A stretch of DNA of 64,000 nucleotides, from contig NZ_CP007264.1 of the NCBI RefSeq assembly GCF_000585495.1, forward strand, positions 1,116,001 to 1,180,000, read 5' to 3'. The position numbers and the translations under genes were made by a program. The notes under the pieces are model-generated. The model was not told the origin of the DNA. It saw only the letters and a program-made list of their open reading frames with translations, and did not search any database. The stretch comes from Thermococcus nautili (GTDB lineage Archaea > Methanobacteriota_B > Thermococci > Thermococcales > Thermococcaceae). Shown in pieces: positions 6,902 through 15,954 of the stretch. Positions within the stretch are counted from its first letter, which is position 1, and every line of letters begins with the position of its first letter.

Positions 6902-8746
6902 ATGGAGGCAGTAAAGAAGGACATCATTCAGGAGTACGCGGGCTGGAGCAGTCTGGACGTTCTGGAGAACGCCAACCGATACCCTGGCCCGACGGGTTTC
7001 TTCGCCTACGTGATGGAGGAGGCCTTAAAGGAGAGCATCTCACTGGTCCCGAAGGAGGGCAGGGAGGCGCACTTCTCTGGCGATATATACATCCACAAGC
7101 TCCCCTACAGCCTCTACATCCCCTACTGCACTGGCCACAGCACCGCGAGGCTACTCGAAAAGGGCCTCAAGACTCCGACCATAGTCTCAAGACCTGCCAG
7201 GCACTTCGACACCTACGTCGACCACATAGCGAACTACCTCATAACGATGCAGCACTACTTCAGCGGTGCCCAGGCTTTGAGCTCGGTCGAGTGGTACGCT
7301 GGGCCCTTCATCAGGAAAGAAAGCTTAGACAGGCGTAAAATCAGACAGCAGATTCAAAGGCTGGTTTACAACCTCAACTACCCGAGCAGGGTGGGGATGC
7401 AGACTCCATTCACTAACTTCACCGTAACGCTTGACGCTCCCAAAAAGATGCTCGAGGGCGACCACGCGGTTTACGCTGGAGAGAAGGCCGAACCCCTCGG
7501 CGAGTATGAGAGGGAGGCGAAGGAGTTTTTCATAGCCCTAACTGAGGTCCTCCGCGAGGGAGACGCGCTCGGCCAGCCCTTCACCTTCCCGATTCCGACG
7601 CTGATGGTCACTGCCAAGATGCTCTGGGACGACCCAGAGATATTCGAAGCGGTCTTTGCGACGGCGTCGAAGCGCGGGAGCTTCTACTGGCTGAACACGA
7701 ACGTCGTTGACCCGGACGCGAGCTACGCGATGTGCTGCAGGATTGCAATAGACAAGACCGAGATGGCCTTTGCCTTCGGAGTCTCAGGAAAGAACGCCGA
7801 GGAGGAAGCGCTGGAGAGGCTTGAAAGGGGGCGCTTCGGCGGGCTCTGGGCGATGCCCGACGTTACAGGCTCGGTGAACGTGACAACGGTAAACCTCCCG
7901 AGGCTTGCCCTTAAGGCGGGAGGAGACGACGATAAATTCTGGGAGGAGTATGAGAGGGTTCTCGAAGTCGTGAGGAGAACAACGGACTGGTTCAGGGAGC
8001 GCTACGTGAGGCTTATCACCGCCTACCGGCACATGTACAGCATGATTCACCTCTACCTCGAGGAGTTTCCGAGCAGTCACTTCAACACCGTCGGAATCCT
8101 CGGCCTTCCGGAGGCGGCCTCGATTTACCTCAACGAGCCGAAGCTCTGGGAGGAGGGAACGAGAAAGGACTGGCTGAGAGCGGCCGAGCTGATGAAGGAG
8201 ATGGTGGAGTTCGCAACGACCAAAGCGAGGGAGTGGATGAAGGAAACGGGAACGCCCTGGAACGTCGAGGAGGTTCCCGGTGAAAGCGCCGCGGCGAAGT
8301 TGGCTATAAAAGACCTCCGCGAGTTCCCGGAGCTTAAGGAGTACCTCAGCGACCCGGAGAACCCCATTTACTCGACCAGCGTGGCGCCCTACTACGGCTC
8401 TCTGGAGCTGGCCGACAGGATAAGGGTGGAGGAGAAGGTCCAGAGGAGCTTCACAGGTGGAGTGATGATGCACATCTTCCTCGGCGAAGAGCCGGACCCC
8501 GAAGCCCTTGCAAAGCTCACTAAGAGGCTCATGAGGACGGAGCTCGTCTACTGGAGCTACACTCCCGCAATAACCGTCTGCAATGCCTGCGGGTACTCAA
8601 CGACGGGCCTGCACACCCACTGCCCGCGCTGTGGAAGTGAGAACGTCGAGGTGTGGAGCAGAATAATCGGCTACTACAGACCGCTCAAGAACTGGAACCC
8701 ATTCAGGAAGAAGGAGTTCTGGACGAGGAGGCACTACTCCTCCTGA
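6902..8746 (+). CDS. nrdD: Anaerobic (class III) ribonucleoside-triphosphate reductase
   Basis: A 614-residue glycyl-radical enzyme that makes deoxyribonucleotides without oxygen. The C-terminus carries a zinc ribbon, CNAC at about 563 and CPRC further on, and then the glycyl-radical loop RIIGYY, with the radical Gly near residue 590. YAMCCRIAI in the middle holds the conserved catalytic Cys region. There is no obvious N-terminal ATP-cone, which agrees with compact archaeal NrdD proteins. The ATG at 6902 is preferred over an in-frame GTG at 6857 because AGGTGG lies 5 bases upstream. nrdG follows after 22 bases and supplies the activating radical-SAM partner. Confidence 0.95.
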   Translation: MEAVKKDIIQEYAGWSSLDVLENANRYPGPTGFFAYVMEEALKESISLVPKEGREAHFSGDIYIHKLPYSLYIPYCTGHSTARLLEKGLKTPTIVSRPARHFDTYVDHIANYLITMQHYFSGAQALSSVEWYAGPFIRKESLDRRKIRQQIQRLVYNLNYPSRVGMQTPFTNFTVTLDAPKKMLEGDHAVYAGEKAEPLGEYEREAKEFFIALTEVLREGDALGQPFTFPIPTLMVTAKMLWDDPEIFEAVFATASKRGSFYWLNTNVVDPDASYAMCCRIAIDKTEMAFAFGVSGKNAEEEALERLERGRFGGLWAMPDVTGSVNVTTVNLPRLALKAGGDDDKFWEEYERVLEVVRRTTDWFRERYVRLITAYRHMYSMIHLYLEEFPSSHFNTVGILGLPEAASIYLNEPKLWEEGTRKDWLRAAELMKEMVEFATTKAREWMKETGTPWNVEEVPGESAAAKLAIKDLREFPELKEYLSDPENPIYSTSVAPYYGSLELADRIRVEEKVQRSFTGGVMMHIFLGEEPDPEALAKLTKRLMRTELVYWSYTPAITVCNACGYSTTGLHTHCPRCGSENVEVWSRIIGYYRPLKNWNPFRKKEFWTRRHYSS

Positions 8747-8768
8747 TTTCTTTTCTGGAGGTGGTTCC

Positions 8769-9515
8769 ATGCTCACGAGCGGGTGGAAGAGCGTCAGCAT
8801 GGTCGACGTTCATGGAAAGGTTACCTTTACGCTATGGCTCTGCGGGTGTAATCTGAGGTGCCCCTTCTGCCACAACTGGCGCATAGCTGAAGGCCTCGAC
8901 TGCTTCCCCCTCGACAGAAAAGCCCTCCTCGACGAGCTTGAGGCGAGCGCGTTTCTCATTGACTACTTCCACGTCACCGGGGGCGAACCGCTGATGCAGT
9001 GGCGAGAGCTAAGCTCGCTCTTCGCGGAGGTTAAGCTTCTGGACGTCCCAGTAAGCCTCAACACGAACCTCACCCTCGTCGGACCCCTTGAAAAGCTCCT
9101 GAAGGCTGACCTGGTGGACCATATAGCGACAGACCTCAAGGCTCCTCCGGCACTATACGGTCTCCCCGAAAAGCCCGCGGAAAAGCTCTGGAGGCTCTTC
9201 CTGAGGGGTCTTGAGGTCGTTTCGGACTACGGAATCCCTCTCGAACTCAGAATTCCTGTGGCGAAGGGCTTTGACGCGTGGCCTTACATTGAAGAGGGTC
9301 TTAGGAGGGTGAAGACTGACTTCTACGTTGTCCTGAATCCACTCGTTGGAAGGCCTTTAACGAACCCCAGGGACGAGGACTGGTGCTCGGAACACTGCTG
9401 GCCGGGGAGAGAGGTAGAGGAACTGCGGGAGAGGCTTGAGGAACTTGGCATTGCCGTTCATGTTAACCAGTTTATGGAGGGTTCCCCTGGACAGGCCCTT
9501 AGCAGTTCCGTGTAG
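8769..9515 (+). CDS. nrdG: Anaerobic NrdD-activating radical SAM enzyme
   Basis: About 248 residues. The radical-SAM iron-sulfur motif CNLRCPFC (Cys27, Cys31, Cys34, spacing CxxxCxxC) and the SAM-binding HVTGGEPLM follow the usual order. It would generate the glycyl radical on NrdD using SAM and a [4Fe-4S] cluster. GGAGGTGG lies 4 bases before the ATG. It is directly downstream of nrdD. Its 3' end overlaps the end of the convergent gene by 58 bases, and the last 15 or so residues (after VHVNQFMEG) look like a run-on tail rather than conserved domain. Confidence 0.93.
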   Translation: MLTSGWKSVSMVDVHGKVTFTLWLCGCNLRCPFCHNWRIAEGLDCFPLDRKALLDELEASAFLIDYFHVTGGEPLMQWRELSSLFAEVKLLDVPVSLNTNLTLVGPLEKLLKADLVDHIATDLKAPPALYGLPEKPAEKLWRLFLRGLEVVSDYGIPLELRIPVAKGFDAWPYIEEGLRRVKTDFYVVLNPLVGRPLTNPRDEDWCSEHCWPGREVEELRERLEELGIAVHVNQFMEGSPGQALSSSV

Positions 9516-10180
9516 CGCTCCACAACGCGCGCTTTCAGCTTTTCGTAGTCTTTTTCTCCCCGATACACGATTTCTATCTCGACCCTGACGGTGCTTGTGC
9601 TGAAGTTGAAGTAGTCCGGGTACCTTGCGACCACTACCGCCTTCCTTAGCCTCCCGTCCGAGACTGTTAAGTTGGCCCTAATCCAGTCGTTCACTGGGAT
9701 TTGCAACGTCTGAGGGCCGTATTTGGTGTCATTTATTGTGACGTTCTCGTAAGGTGGAACTCCGGGTTTTCTGACGAGTGTGACCTCAATCGGGTTCCCC
9801 CAAGTGACGTTCCTGTCGTAGAGTGGACTTCCGTTGAGGACCGGAAGGAGGTAGTTCATAAAGACAATCGGCCCCAGAATCTCTTGGGTTCCGTTGTTCT
9901 GGCCGCCTCTGCCGCATATCGTCCACCTGACTGTCTTCCCGGTCCCGTTGAACAGGCTCCATATTCCCGATGCGTCGGGTTCTTCAACCACGAGATAGTG
10001 ATTTTCCTCTTTGAGGACGAGGGTCGTGAAGTTGTCTACTCTGACGACGGCTACGTAGTCGAGGTTTTGGTTGATGTCCTCAAGGTATTTTTCCAGCCCG
10101 CCAGCTTGAAATTGGCTATACGCTACCAATGCCACGGCGAGGGTGAGTACCACAATTGGGATTAGCTTCCTCATGCTCAT
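9458..10180 (-). CDS. Secreted or membrane-anchored protein of unknown function
   Basis: A 240-residue protein beginning with a short basic stretch and a hydrophobic segment (about 3-22, IPIVVLTLAVALVAYSQ), so it is probably exported and anchored. The remainder is predicted to be beta-rich and carries many Asn-X-Ser/Thr sequons (for example NFT, NGT, NVT, NFS), consistent with N-glycosylation outside the cell. No family was recognised. The TATA box CTTATAAAT on the minus strand (10201-10209) places the transcript start close to the ATG, so the mRNA may be nearly leaderless. An ATG 6 bases downstream is an alternative start. Confidence 0.7.
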   Translation of the reverse strand: MSMRKLIPIVVLTLAVALVAYSQFQAGGLEKYLEDINQNLDYVAVVRVDNFTTLVLKEENHYLVVEEPDASGIWSLFNGTGKTVRWTICGRGGQNNGTQEILGPIVFMNYLLPVLNGSPLYDRNVTWGNPIEVTLVRKPGVPPYENVTINDTKYGPQTLQIPVNDWIRANLTVSDGRLRKAVVVARYPDYFNFSTSTVRVEIEIVYRGEKDYEKLKARVVERYTELLRACPGEPSINWLT

Positions 10181-10200
10181 GATTACTCTTTCTAGTAGGG

Positions 10201-10266
10201 ATTTATAAGTCTTGTCTGACAGTTCACCGAAAAGCTTATAAATAGGCCAAAGGAATGATAACGCGG
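10201..10266. promoter_or_regulatory. Divergent promoters: unknown gene (minus) and thermosome (plus)
   Basis: On the minus strand CTTATAAAT (10201-10209) serves the 240-residue protein gene. On the plus strand AAAAGC then TTATAAATA (10236-10244) is a strong BRE/TATA for the thermosome, with transcript start expected near 10262-10266. TGATAA at 10256-10261 resembles the TGGTAA core bound by the heat-shock regulator Phr at transcription starts, with one mismatch. The other Phr elements are not convincing. Confidence 0.7.
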
Positions 10267-10330
10267 AAGCACTTAAGGTTACTAAAAGACCTCATCCCGC
10301 AAAAAAGAAAAAGGGAGGGGGTGAGGGGAG

Positions 10331-11968
10331 ATGGCCCAGCTCGCTGGACAGCCGGTCGTTATTCTGCCTGAGGGAACCCAGAGGTACGTTGGAAAGGACG
10401 CCCAGAGGCTTAACATCCTCGCCGCTAGAATCGTTGCCGAGACCATAAGGACCACACTCGGCCCGAAGGGTATGGACAAGATGCTCGTCGACAGCCTCGG
10501 AGACATCGTCATCACCAACGACGGTGCCACCATACTTGACGAGATGGACATCCAGCACCCGGCCGCGAAGATGATGGTTGAGGTCGCGAAGACCCAGGAC
10601 AAGGAGGCCGGTGATGGTACCACCACTGCTGTCGTCATTGCTGGCGAGCTCCTCAAGAAGGCTGAGGAGCTCCTTGACCAGAACATTCACCCGAGCATAA
10701 TCATCAAGGGTTACGCCCTTGCCGCCGAGAAGGCCCAGGAGATTCTTGAGGGCATCGCCAAGGAGGTCAGCCCGGACGACGTTGAGACCCTCAAGAAGGC
10801 CGCTGTGACTTCAATCACCGGAAAGGCCGCCGAGGAGGAGCGCGAGTACCTCGCCGAGATTGCCGTTGAGGCCGTCAGGCAGGTCGCCGAGAAGGTCGGC
10901 GACAAGTACAAGGTCGACCTCGACAACATCAAGTTCGAGAAGAAGGAGGGTGCCTCCGTTAGGGAGACCCAGCTCATCCGCGGTGTCGTCATCGACAAGG
11001 AGGTCGTTCACCCCGGCATGCCCAAGAGGGTTGAGAACGCCAAGATTGCGCTCATCAACGACGCCCTTGAGGTCAAGGAGACCGAGACCGACGCCGAGAT
11101 AAGGATTACCAGCCCGGAGCAGCTCCAGGCCTTCCTCGAGCAGGAGGAGCGCATGCTCAAGGAGATGGTTGACAAGATTAAGGAGGTCGGAGCGAACGTC
11201 GTCTTCGTCCAGAAGGGCATTGACGACCTCGCCCAGCACTACCTCGCCAAGTACGGCATAATGGCCGTCAGGCGCGTTAAGAAGAGCGACATGGAGAAGC
11301 TTGCCAAGGCCACCGGCGCCAAGATTGTAACCAACGTCCGCGACCTGACTCCTGAGGACCTTGGTGAGGCTGAGCTTGTCGAGCAGAGGAAGGTTGCCGG
11401 CGAGAACATGATATTCGTCGAGGGCTGTAAGAACCCGAAGGCCGTCACCATACTCATCAGGGGTGGAACCGAGCACGTCGTTGACGAGGTCGAGAGGGCC
11501 CTCGAGGACGCCGTCAAGGTCGTCAAGGACATCGTTGAGGATGGCAAGATACTCCCGGCCGGCGGTGCTCCGGAGATTGAGCTCGCCATCAAGCTCGACG
11601 AGTACGCCAAGGAGGTCGGCGGCAAGGAGCAGCTCGCCATCGAGGCCTTCGCTGAGGCCCTCAAGGTCATCCCGAGGACCCTCGCCGAGAATGCCGGACT
11701 CGACCCGGTCGAGACCCTCGTCAAGGTCATCGCCGCCCACAAGGAGAAGGGTCCGACCATCGGTGTCGACGTCTTCGAGGGCGAGCCGGCCGACATGATG
11801 GAGAAGGGCGTCATCGCTCCGCTCCGCGTTCCGAAGCAGGCCATCAAGAGCGCCAGCGAGGCGGCAATAATGATACTCCGCATCGACGACGTCATCGCCG
11901 CCAGCAAGCTCGAGAAGGACAAGGAGGACAAGGGCGGAAGCAACGACTTCGGTAGCGACCTCGACTGA
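10331..11968 (+). CDS. thsB: Thermosome (group II chaperonin) subunit
   Basis: A 545-residue group II chaperonin subunit that folds proteins in an ATP-driven ring. ATP-site motifs are intact: LGPKGMDK (43-50), NDGATIL (63-69) and GDGTTT (94-99), with GGGAPE-type [11 protein letters not shown] later in the equatorial domain. The C-terminus ends [11 protein letters not shown] and lacks the Gly/Met-rich tail. In T. kodakarensis a tail without GGM repeats marks the heat-induced CpkB rather than the cold-induced CpkA, so this is probably the high-temperature subunit (inference). GGTGA precedes the ATG and the TATA box is strong. Codon use is highly biased, as expected for an abundant protein. No second subunit lies in the window. 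Confidence 0.97.
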   Translation: MAQLAGQPVVILPEGTQRYVGKDAQRLNILAARIVAETIRTTLGPKGMDKMLVDSLGDIVITNDGATILDEMDIQHPAAKMMVEVAKTQDKEAGDGTTTAVVIAGELLKKAEELLDQNIHPSIIIKGYALAAEKAQEILEGIAKEVSPDDVETLKKAAVTSITGKAAEEEREYLAEIAVEAVRQVAEKVGDKYKVDLDNIKFEKKEGASVRETQLIRGVVIDKEVVHPGMPKRVENAKIALINDALEVKETETDAEIRITSPEQLQAFLEQEERMLKEMVDKIKEVGANVVFVQKGIDDLAQHYLAKYGIMAVRRVKKSDMEKLAKATGAKIVTNVRDLTPEDLGEAELVEQRKVAGENMIFVEGCKNPKAVTILIRGGTEHVVDEVERALEDAVKVVKDIVEDGKILPAGGAPEIELAIKLDEYAKEVGGKEQLAIEAFAEALKVIPRTLAENAGLDPVETLVKVIAAHKEKGPTIGVDVFEGEPADMMEKGVIAPLRVPKQAIKSASEAAIMILRIDDVIAASKLEKDKEDKGGSNDFGSDLD

Positions 11969-12033
11969 AGGCTTTGATTCTTCTCCCCTTTAACTTCCAA
12001 AATCCTTTTTAGTTCCGCGAGAACTCTTCTCGT

Positions 12034-12915
12034 ATGTTCGCCGTTGAGGTTCAAGGCCTTTCGAAGTTCTACGGCCCAAAGGTGGCCCTCGACCGCGTTT
12101 CCTTTTCCATCGAGGAAGGCGAGATAGTCGGCGTAATCGGGCCGAATGGTGCTGGAAAGACGACGCTGATACGAATTCTGACGTGCCTCCTGAAGCCCGA
12201 CTCTGGAGAGGTTAGGGTTTTTGGAAGGAACCCCTGCGAGGCGAAAGAACTCTTCGCCCTCCTTCCGCAGGACGTCAAAGCCCACTTCTACACGCTCACG
12301 CCGAGGGATTACGTCTATTACTATCTCAGAATGCGCGGCGTTGGGAGAAAAGAGGCTCGAATAAGGGTTAAAAGGGCGCTCGAGGAGTTTGAAATAAGCT
12401 ACGCGGACGAGGCCGTCTCAACGCTCTCCGGCGGTATGATGAGAAAGGTTCTCCTCGCGATGGTGCTATCTACCGATGCCGGGCTGTACTTCCTCGACGA
12501 GCCGACCGTTGGCCTTGACGTGGAGAGCAGGCTCAAGCTCTGGGAAGTTCTCCGCGAGAGAGCTAAGGGAGCGACTATAGTTCTCACCAGCCACTACCTC
12601 AACGAGATATCCAGCGTCTGCGACCGCGTTCTTCTCCTAAGGGAGGGAAGGGTTGAGGCCTTCGGAAGGTCGGAGAGAATTGCGGGTGAATACCTCAGGG
12701 GGCTTCATTCAAAGGTCGTCGTCTTCGGCGAGGTCCGTCTTGATGGCTTCCTGACGAGGAGGGCCGGGAGGAATACCTACGTCTACACCCGCTCGAAGGC
12801 TGAGGAGAGAGAAGCCGTTGAGGTCCTTGAAAGGGCCGGCGTGCCCTTTAAGGTCGAGGAACTCACCATAGAGGACGTTTTCATTGCGGGTGGTCTCGAT
12901 GGTGGCCATCGTTGA
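12034..12915 (+). CDS. ABC exporter ATP-binding protein
   Basis: A 293-residue ABC ATPase. Walker A is GPNGAGKT (about 37-44), the signature is LSGGMMRK, Walker B is LYFLDEPTVGLD and the switch His lies in TSHYLNEIS. The C-terminal 70 residues form an extra domain, as in ABC-2 type exporters of the CcmA/NatA class. The gene overlaps the permease gene by 17 bases, so the two proteins form one transporter. The cargo cannot be told from sequence. Confidence 0.92.
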   Translation: MFAVEVQGLSKFYGPKVALDRVSFSIEEGEIVGVIGPNGAGKTTLIRILTCLLKPDSGEVRVFGRNPCEAKELFALLPQDVKAHFYTLTPRDYVYYYLRMRGVGRKEARIRVKRALEEFEISYADEAVSTLSGGMMRKVLLAMVLSTDAGLYFLDEPTVGLDVESRLKLWEVLRERAKGATIVLTSHYLNEISSVCDRVLLLREGRVEAFGRSERIAGEYLRGLHSKVVVFGEVRLDGFLTRRAGRNTYVYTRSKAEEREAVEVLERAGVPFKVEELTIEDVFIAGGLDGGHR

Positions 12916-13582
12916 GTACTACGCCAGGGCACTCACGAGGGGCAGGTTCTCGCTCCTCAGCTTTGCACTTCAGCCCCTCTCCTTCATCTTCATAGTCTAC
13001 GTTGTCAGCGGGGGAAGGTTTCTTAACACTGCCTTGGCCGGTGCACTTGTGAGCTTCGTCGTTGGAGTTGGTATAGCGGACCTTGCGATAGAGCTTGTCG
13101 GGATGAAGACCCGCTCGCGGTTCTACGACATAATCATGAGCCTACCTGGAAGCAACTGGAGAAAGGCCCTCGGCATTTCCATCGGGATGAGCGTTCCGGC
13201 TTTGCCCTACGTCGTCCTGTTAACGGCGATACTCGTCTGGAGGCTCGGAGTTTGGGCGTTTCCAAGAATGCTCGCGGCGATAGCGGCGCTGTGGCTCTGG
13301 AGCGCCGGAATTGGCTTCCTCCTGGGCGTTAAGGGAAAGGAGCCGATTAGGGTGATGAGGCTCTCGAACCTTCTCGTTGCTGGACTGACGGTCTTTCCAC
13401 CGGTTTACTATCCGGCGAGCGTCCTTCCGGGGTGGCTTGCAAAAATCTTGGTATTCCTCCCGACCGTGAGTGCCTCCCAGGTTCTCTCTGGGACGGGAGG
13501 AAGGGCATCCCTCATAACAACGTTCCTCTGGGGAGTTCTTGGTCTGGCATTCCTACTCAGGTTCGCGGGGATTGAGGAGTGA
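12899..13582 (+). CDS. ABC-2 type permease
   Basis: About 227 residues with six hydrophobic segments, the layout of an ABC-2 exporter membrane subunit. The loop DIIMSLPGSNWRKALGIS between the second and third segments is the usual coupling region contacting the ATPase. The ATG at 12899 is used because GGTGG lies 5 bases upstream within the ATPase gene; the in-frame TTG at 12884 has none. It is smaller than many ABC-2 permeases but complete in topology. It ends 47 bases before the next membrane-protein gene. Confidence 0.88.
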   Translation: MVAIVEYYARALTRGRFSLLSFALQPLSFIFIVYVVSGGRFLNTALAGALVSFVVGVGIADLAIELVGMKTRSRFYDIIMSLPGSNWRKALGISIGMSVPALPYVVLLTAILVWRLGVWAFPRMLAAIAALWLWSAGIGFLLGVKGKEPIRVMRLSNLLVAGLTVFPPVYYPASVLPGWLAKILVFLPTVSASQVLSGTGGRASLITTFLWGVLGLAFLLRFAGIEE

Positions 13583-13629
13583 AAACGGCTTTAAAACCGC
13601 TTTTCCAATTGAAGTTTGGAGGTGTGTGG

Positions 13630-14775
13630 ATGTCCGTGCCGAATTTCAAGGATATATCCACAGGAGACCCCAAATGGTTTGGTCTTTCCAAAAGGTACTG
13701 GAGGATTGTCCTGATTGAACTTGTTATTTCGCTCGTTCTCTCGGTGCTCTCCTCGGGCAAACCCCAGTTTCCGTTTATCAGACTTAACCTTGACACGCCC
13801 TACGGTCCCGTTCTGGTTACTATCGTTGGAATCATCGTCTTTGCCAAGCCCGCAACTAACCTCATTGAGAATCTGGAGCGCTGGAGGAAGGAAGATTCAC
13901 GTTCTAGAGAGGCCAATCGAGGCGTTGAGCTCTTAGGTATCCCCAAGGAACGTTTAAAAACATGGGAGTACCATGATAAAATTGTCCTGGGTTCTGTACT
14001 CGTAATGATTGGTGTTATCCTTCTTGACATCCTTCGTTTGGGTCTCAGCGGCTGGGTGGACTTTCTTGGTTACCTTTCCCCGTACGTTAGGGCCTACGCT
14101 CCTTGGGCGTTTTATCTTCGTGTTATCCTAAGTCTAACCTACTACGCCCTTTTGGTGTGGATATACGCATACTGGGCCTCATTTATGGCGTATTTTGTTG
14201 GTTACCTCTCTGTCATACGGTCCCTGAACTCGACAAAGGTTTCACCCGTTGTGGAACTCGGTAAGCTTGCTGATTCAAAGAAAAGCCCCTGTTTGATGAC
14301 TCCCACCAACTGTATCAAGCCTTTGACGAATATCGCCGAGAGTTTTGTTGAGCTTGGAAGGCAGATTAAAATGCTGTTTGGACCAGGACTTTCGGTGGCT
14401 TCCGCTCTGCTCGCCGTTTCAGTACTCTCGGCTGTTTACGTGGTGGTTACAAAGTATACGAGCATACCCCAAAACGATGCAGGACTAATCTCCGGTTGGG
14501 GCTTTTTATTGGGTTCTTTAGTGCTCTTTGGGGTGCTAATGCACATGGCGTCGAGTTTTGTCTCAGCGATAAAAGAAGAGACCATTACTTACCTTCACAA
14601 AATCAGGATTGGCTTAATAAACTCCGGTGGGAACGAGAAGGCCTACGAACTGCTCGACGAAATCGAGAGGGCTCTTGAAACGATAAGGGCAATTCCCCTG
14701 CGCTCCGATGAGCTGCTGGAACTCGTTTCGATAGCGATAAGCGTAATAATGGCCCTTCTTACTGGCTCTGGCTGA
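13630..14775 (+). CDS. Multi-spanning membrane protein of unknown function
   Basis: A 381-residue protein with about seven to eight hydrophobic segments: two near 25-75, three in the middle (around 125-205) and further ones around 275-325. It ends in a soluble helical tail containing KIRIGLINSGGNEKAYELLDEIERALETI. No family was recognised. GGAGGTG precedes the ATG at 13630. A TATA-like CTTTAAAAC at about 13591-13599 suggests its own promoter although it lies just after the ABC exporter genes. Its 3' end overlaps the convergent taw3 gene by 17 bases. Confidence 0.75.
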   Translation: MSVPNFKDISTGDPKWFGLSKRYWRIVLIELVISLVLSVLSSGKPQFPFIRLNLDTPYGPVLVTIVGIIVFAKPATNLIENLERWRKEDSRSREANRGVELLGIPKERLKTWEYHDKIVLGSVLVMIGVILLDILRLGLSGWVDFLGYLSPYVRAYAPWAFYLRVILSLTYYALLVWIYAYWASFMAYFVGYLSVIRSLNSTKVSPVVELGKLADSKKSPCLMTPTNCIKPLTNIAESFVELGRQIKMLFGPGLSVASALLAVSVLSAVYVVVTKYTSIPQNDAGLISGWGFLLGSLVLFGVLMHMASSFVSAIKEETITYLHKIRIGLINSGGNEKAYELLDEIERALETIRAIPLRSDELLELVSIAISVIMALLTGSG

Positions 14776-15358
14776 GCTTTCCAACCTCTTCCTCCAGTCT
14801 CCTCAGCTTTCCCTTAAACCTCCTCAGCTGGTCGTTCGCTATGCCCACAATTCTCCTGATGTAGTCCTCGCTCACCCACAGCTCGCCGTCCGCGCCGAGC
14901 GGGACGTCCATTCTCTCGGTCGAGCGAATCTCGACGAGGAGCTTCCTGTGGCTTACGCTCTTGATGTTGCTGTACTTGAAGCCCAGCCCTATGGCAAGGT
15001 TGAGCAACTTAACGGCGTCCTCCAGAGTTCTCGCCCCAACGTGGAGGATAGGACTCCGGACAAGAAACCAGAGCTGGCCGGACTTGTGCTTTCCAATCGC
15101 TTCAAAAACCTCTTCGATGGTAACTTCCCTGTGCCACTTGCCGAGCCAGACGGAATTGACCTTGTCGCCGAAGTGGGGCATCTCCATGACCGAAATCCTG
15201 CCCGAGCAGGAGGAGGTTGTGAAGTAGTTCTCAAGCGCGTTGATTTTCTCGAGCAGGGTTATTATGTCCTCGTCAACCTTGCCCTCCGCCAAGGCCTTGC
15301 TCAGACCCTCCATCGCCTTCGCCTTCTGCTCTTCGAAGTTCTTCGTGTAGAGGAACAT
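14759..15358 (-). CDS. taw3: tRNA(Phe) wybutosine-pathway methyltransferase Taw3
   Basis: A 199-residue TYW3/Taw3 family protein, the SAM-dependent N4-methylase of the tricyclic base at position 37 of archaeal tRNA-Phe. The diagnostic N-terminal block TTSSCSGRI (residues 47-55) followed by WLGKWHREVT is present, as is SPILHVGARTLEDA. The length is as expected for the family. The other wybutosine genes (taw1, taw2) are not in this window. It lies upstream of a VapBC pair on the same strand with a 30-base gap. Confidence 0.92.
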   Translation of the reverse strand: MFLYTKNFEEQKAKAMEGLSKALAEGKVDEDIITLLEKINALENYFTTSSCSGRISVMEMPHFGDKVNSVWLGKWHREVTIEEVFEAIGKHKSGQLWFLVRSPILHVGARTLEDAVKLLNLAIGLGFKYSNIKSVSHRKLLVEIRSTERMDVPLGADGELWVSEDYIRRIVGIANDQLRRFKGKLRRLEEEVGKLSQSQ

Positions 15359-15388
15359 GGTTTCGAGTTATGGAAGAAGTTTAAAGGC

Positions 15389-15721
15389 TTAACGTTTGAG
15401 GAGAATCAATTTCAGAGAAGAGACTTTCGCTATCTCTTCAAAGTCGGAATCGTATGTTATCAGCTCTTCGCCCCGATTAATACATATAGCCGCTATGAGC
15501 AAATCTGCAAAGCCTTGAGGACTGCCTCGCTTGAGGAGTTTTTCCTGAAGCTCATGAGCGAGAAGATAATCGTCAAGGTTTGGAAACAGAACGTCCCCTT
15601 TAAAGCGTGAGTACCTCACAATCCTCGGAAACTCAACGAATGTAACCCCGGTTATGTTCTCGTGGATTTTCTCTCCCCTTCTGAGACGCTCTATGGCAAC
15701 GTTTGTGTCTATGACAGCCAT
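15389..15721 (-). CDS. VapC-type PIN-domain toxin
   Basis: A 110-residue PIN-domain ribonuclease. The acidic residues expected for the metal site are visible: Asp4 in VIDTNVAIE, a central Glu in FVEFPRI, and Asp in GFADLLIAA and TYDSDFEEIA. The domain is of usual length. Its start overlaps the end of the antitoxin gene by 13 bases, the usual arrangement for vapBC. It probably cleaves RNA, often tRNA in this family, when freed from its antitoxin. Confidence 0.88.
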   Translation of the reverse strand: MAVIDTNVAIERLRRGEKIHENITGVTFVEFPRIVRYSRFKGDVLFPNLDDYLLAHELQEKLLKRGSPQGFADLLIAAICINRGEELITYDSDFEEIAKVSSLKLILLKR

Positions 15722-15930
15722 TTAACCCGCTCCCGGTCCTTTTTTCTTAAATTCTCAACCCCTTCAGGAACTTCGATTTCGTCTTCGGTCTCTTTAATCC
15801 CGAGTAACTTTCTCAGCTCCTCCCCGTTCATTCTCTCGGGGGTACTCTCAAGTAACGCCCTCATAAAGGCCTCCCTGAACTTCTTCTCATCAACCCAGTC
15901 TGGAACGGAGAGAGTTATGATTTTCCCCAT
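15709..15930 (-). CDS. VapB-type antitoxin
   Basis: About 73 residues starting MGKIITLSVPDWVDEKKF, a ribbon-helix-helix-like N-terminus. A charged C-terminal tail, EIEVPEGVENLRKKDRERVKW, would wrap the toxin. The ATG at 15930 is chosen because GGTG lies 6 bases upstream; an ATG four codons earlier has no ribosome binding site. It is partner to the overlapping PIN-domain gene. DNA binding and autoregulation are assumed from the family. Confidence 0.82.
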   Translation of the reverse strand: MGKIITLSVPDWVDEKKFREAFMRALLESTPERMNGEELRKLLGIKETEDEIEVPEGVENLRKKDRERVKWLS

Positions 15931-15954
15931 CTCAACACCCATAACAACTTTGCT

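Noticed and set aside
10256-10275. Phr-type heat-shock operator at the thermosome promoter
   Set aside because: Only the TGATAA core resembles the site; the flanking TTTA and AAAA elements are not at the expected places, so it is not listed as a site.
10811-11740. 309-codon open frame on the strand opposite the thermosome
   Set aside because: It is the antisense shadow of a strongly codon-biased gene, is Leu/Asp-rich without domain features, and has no ribosome binding site.
14948-15610. Plus-strand frame of 220 codons opposite taw3 and vapC
   Set aside because: It spans two well-supported minus-strand genes and shows no family pattern.
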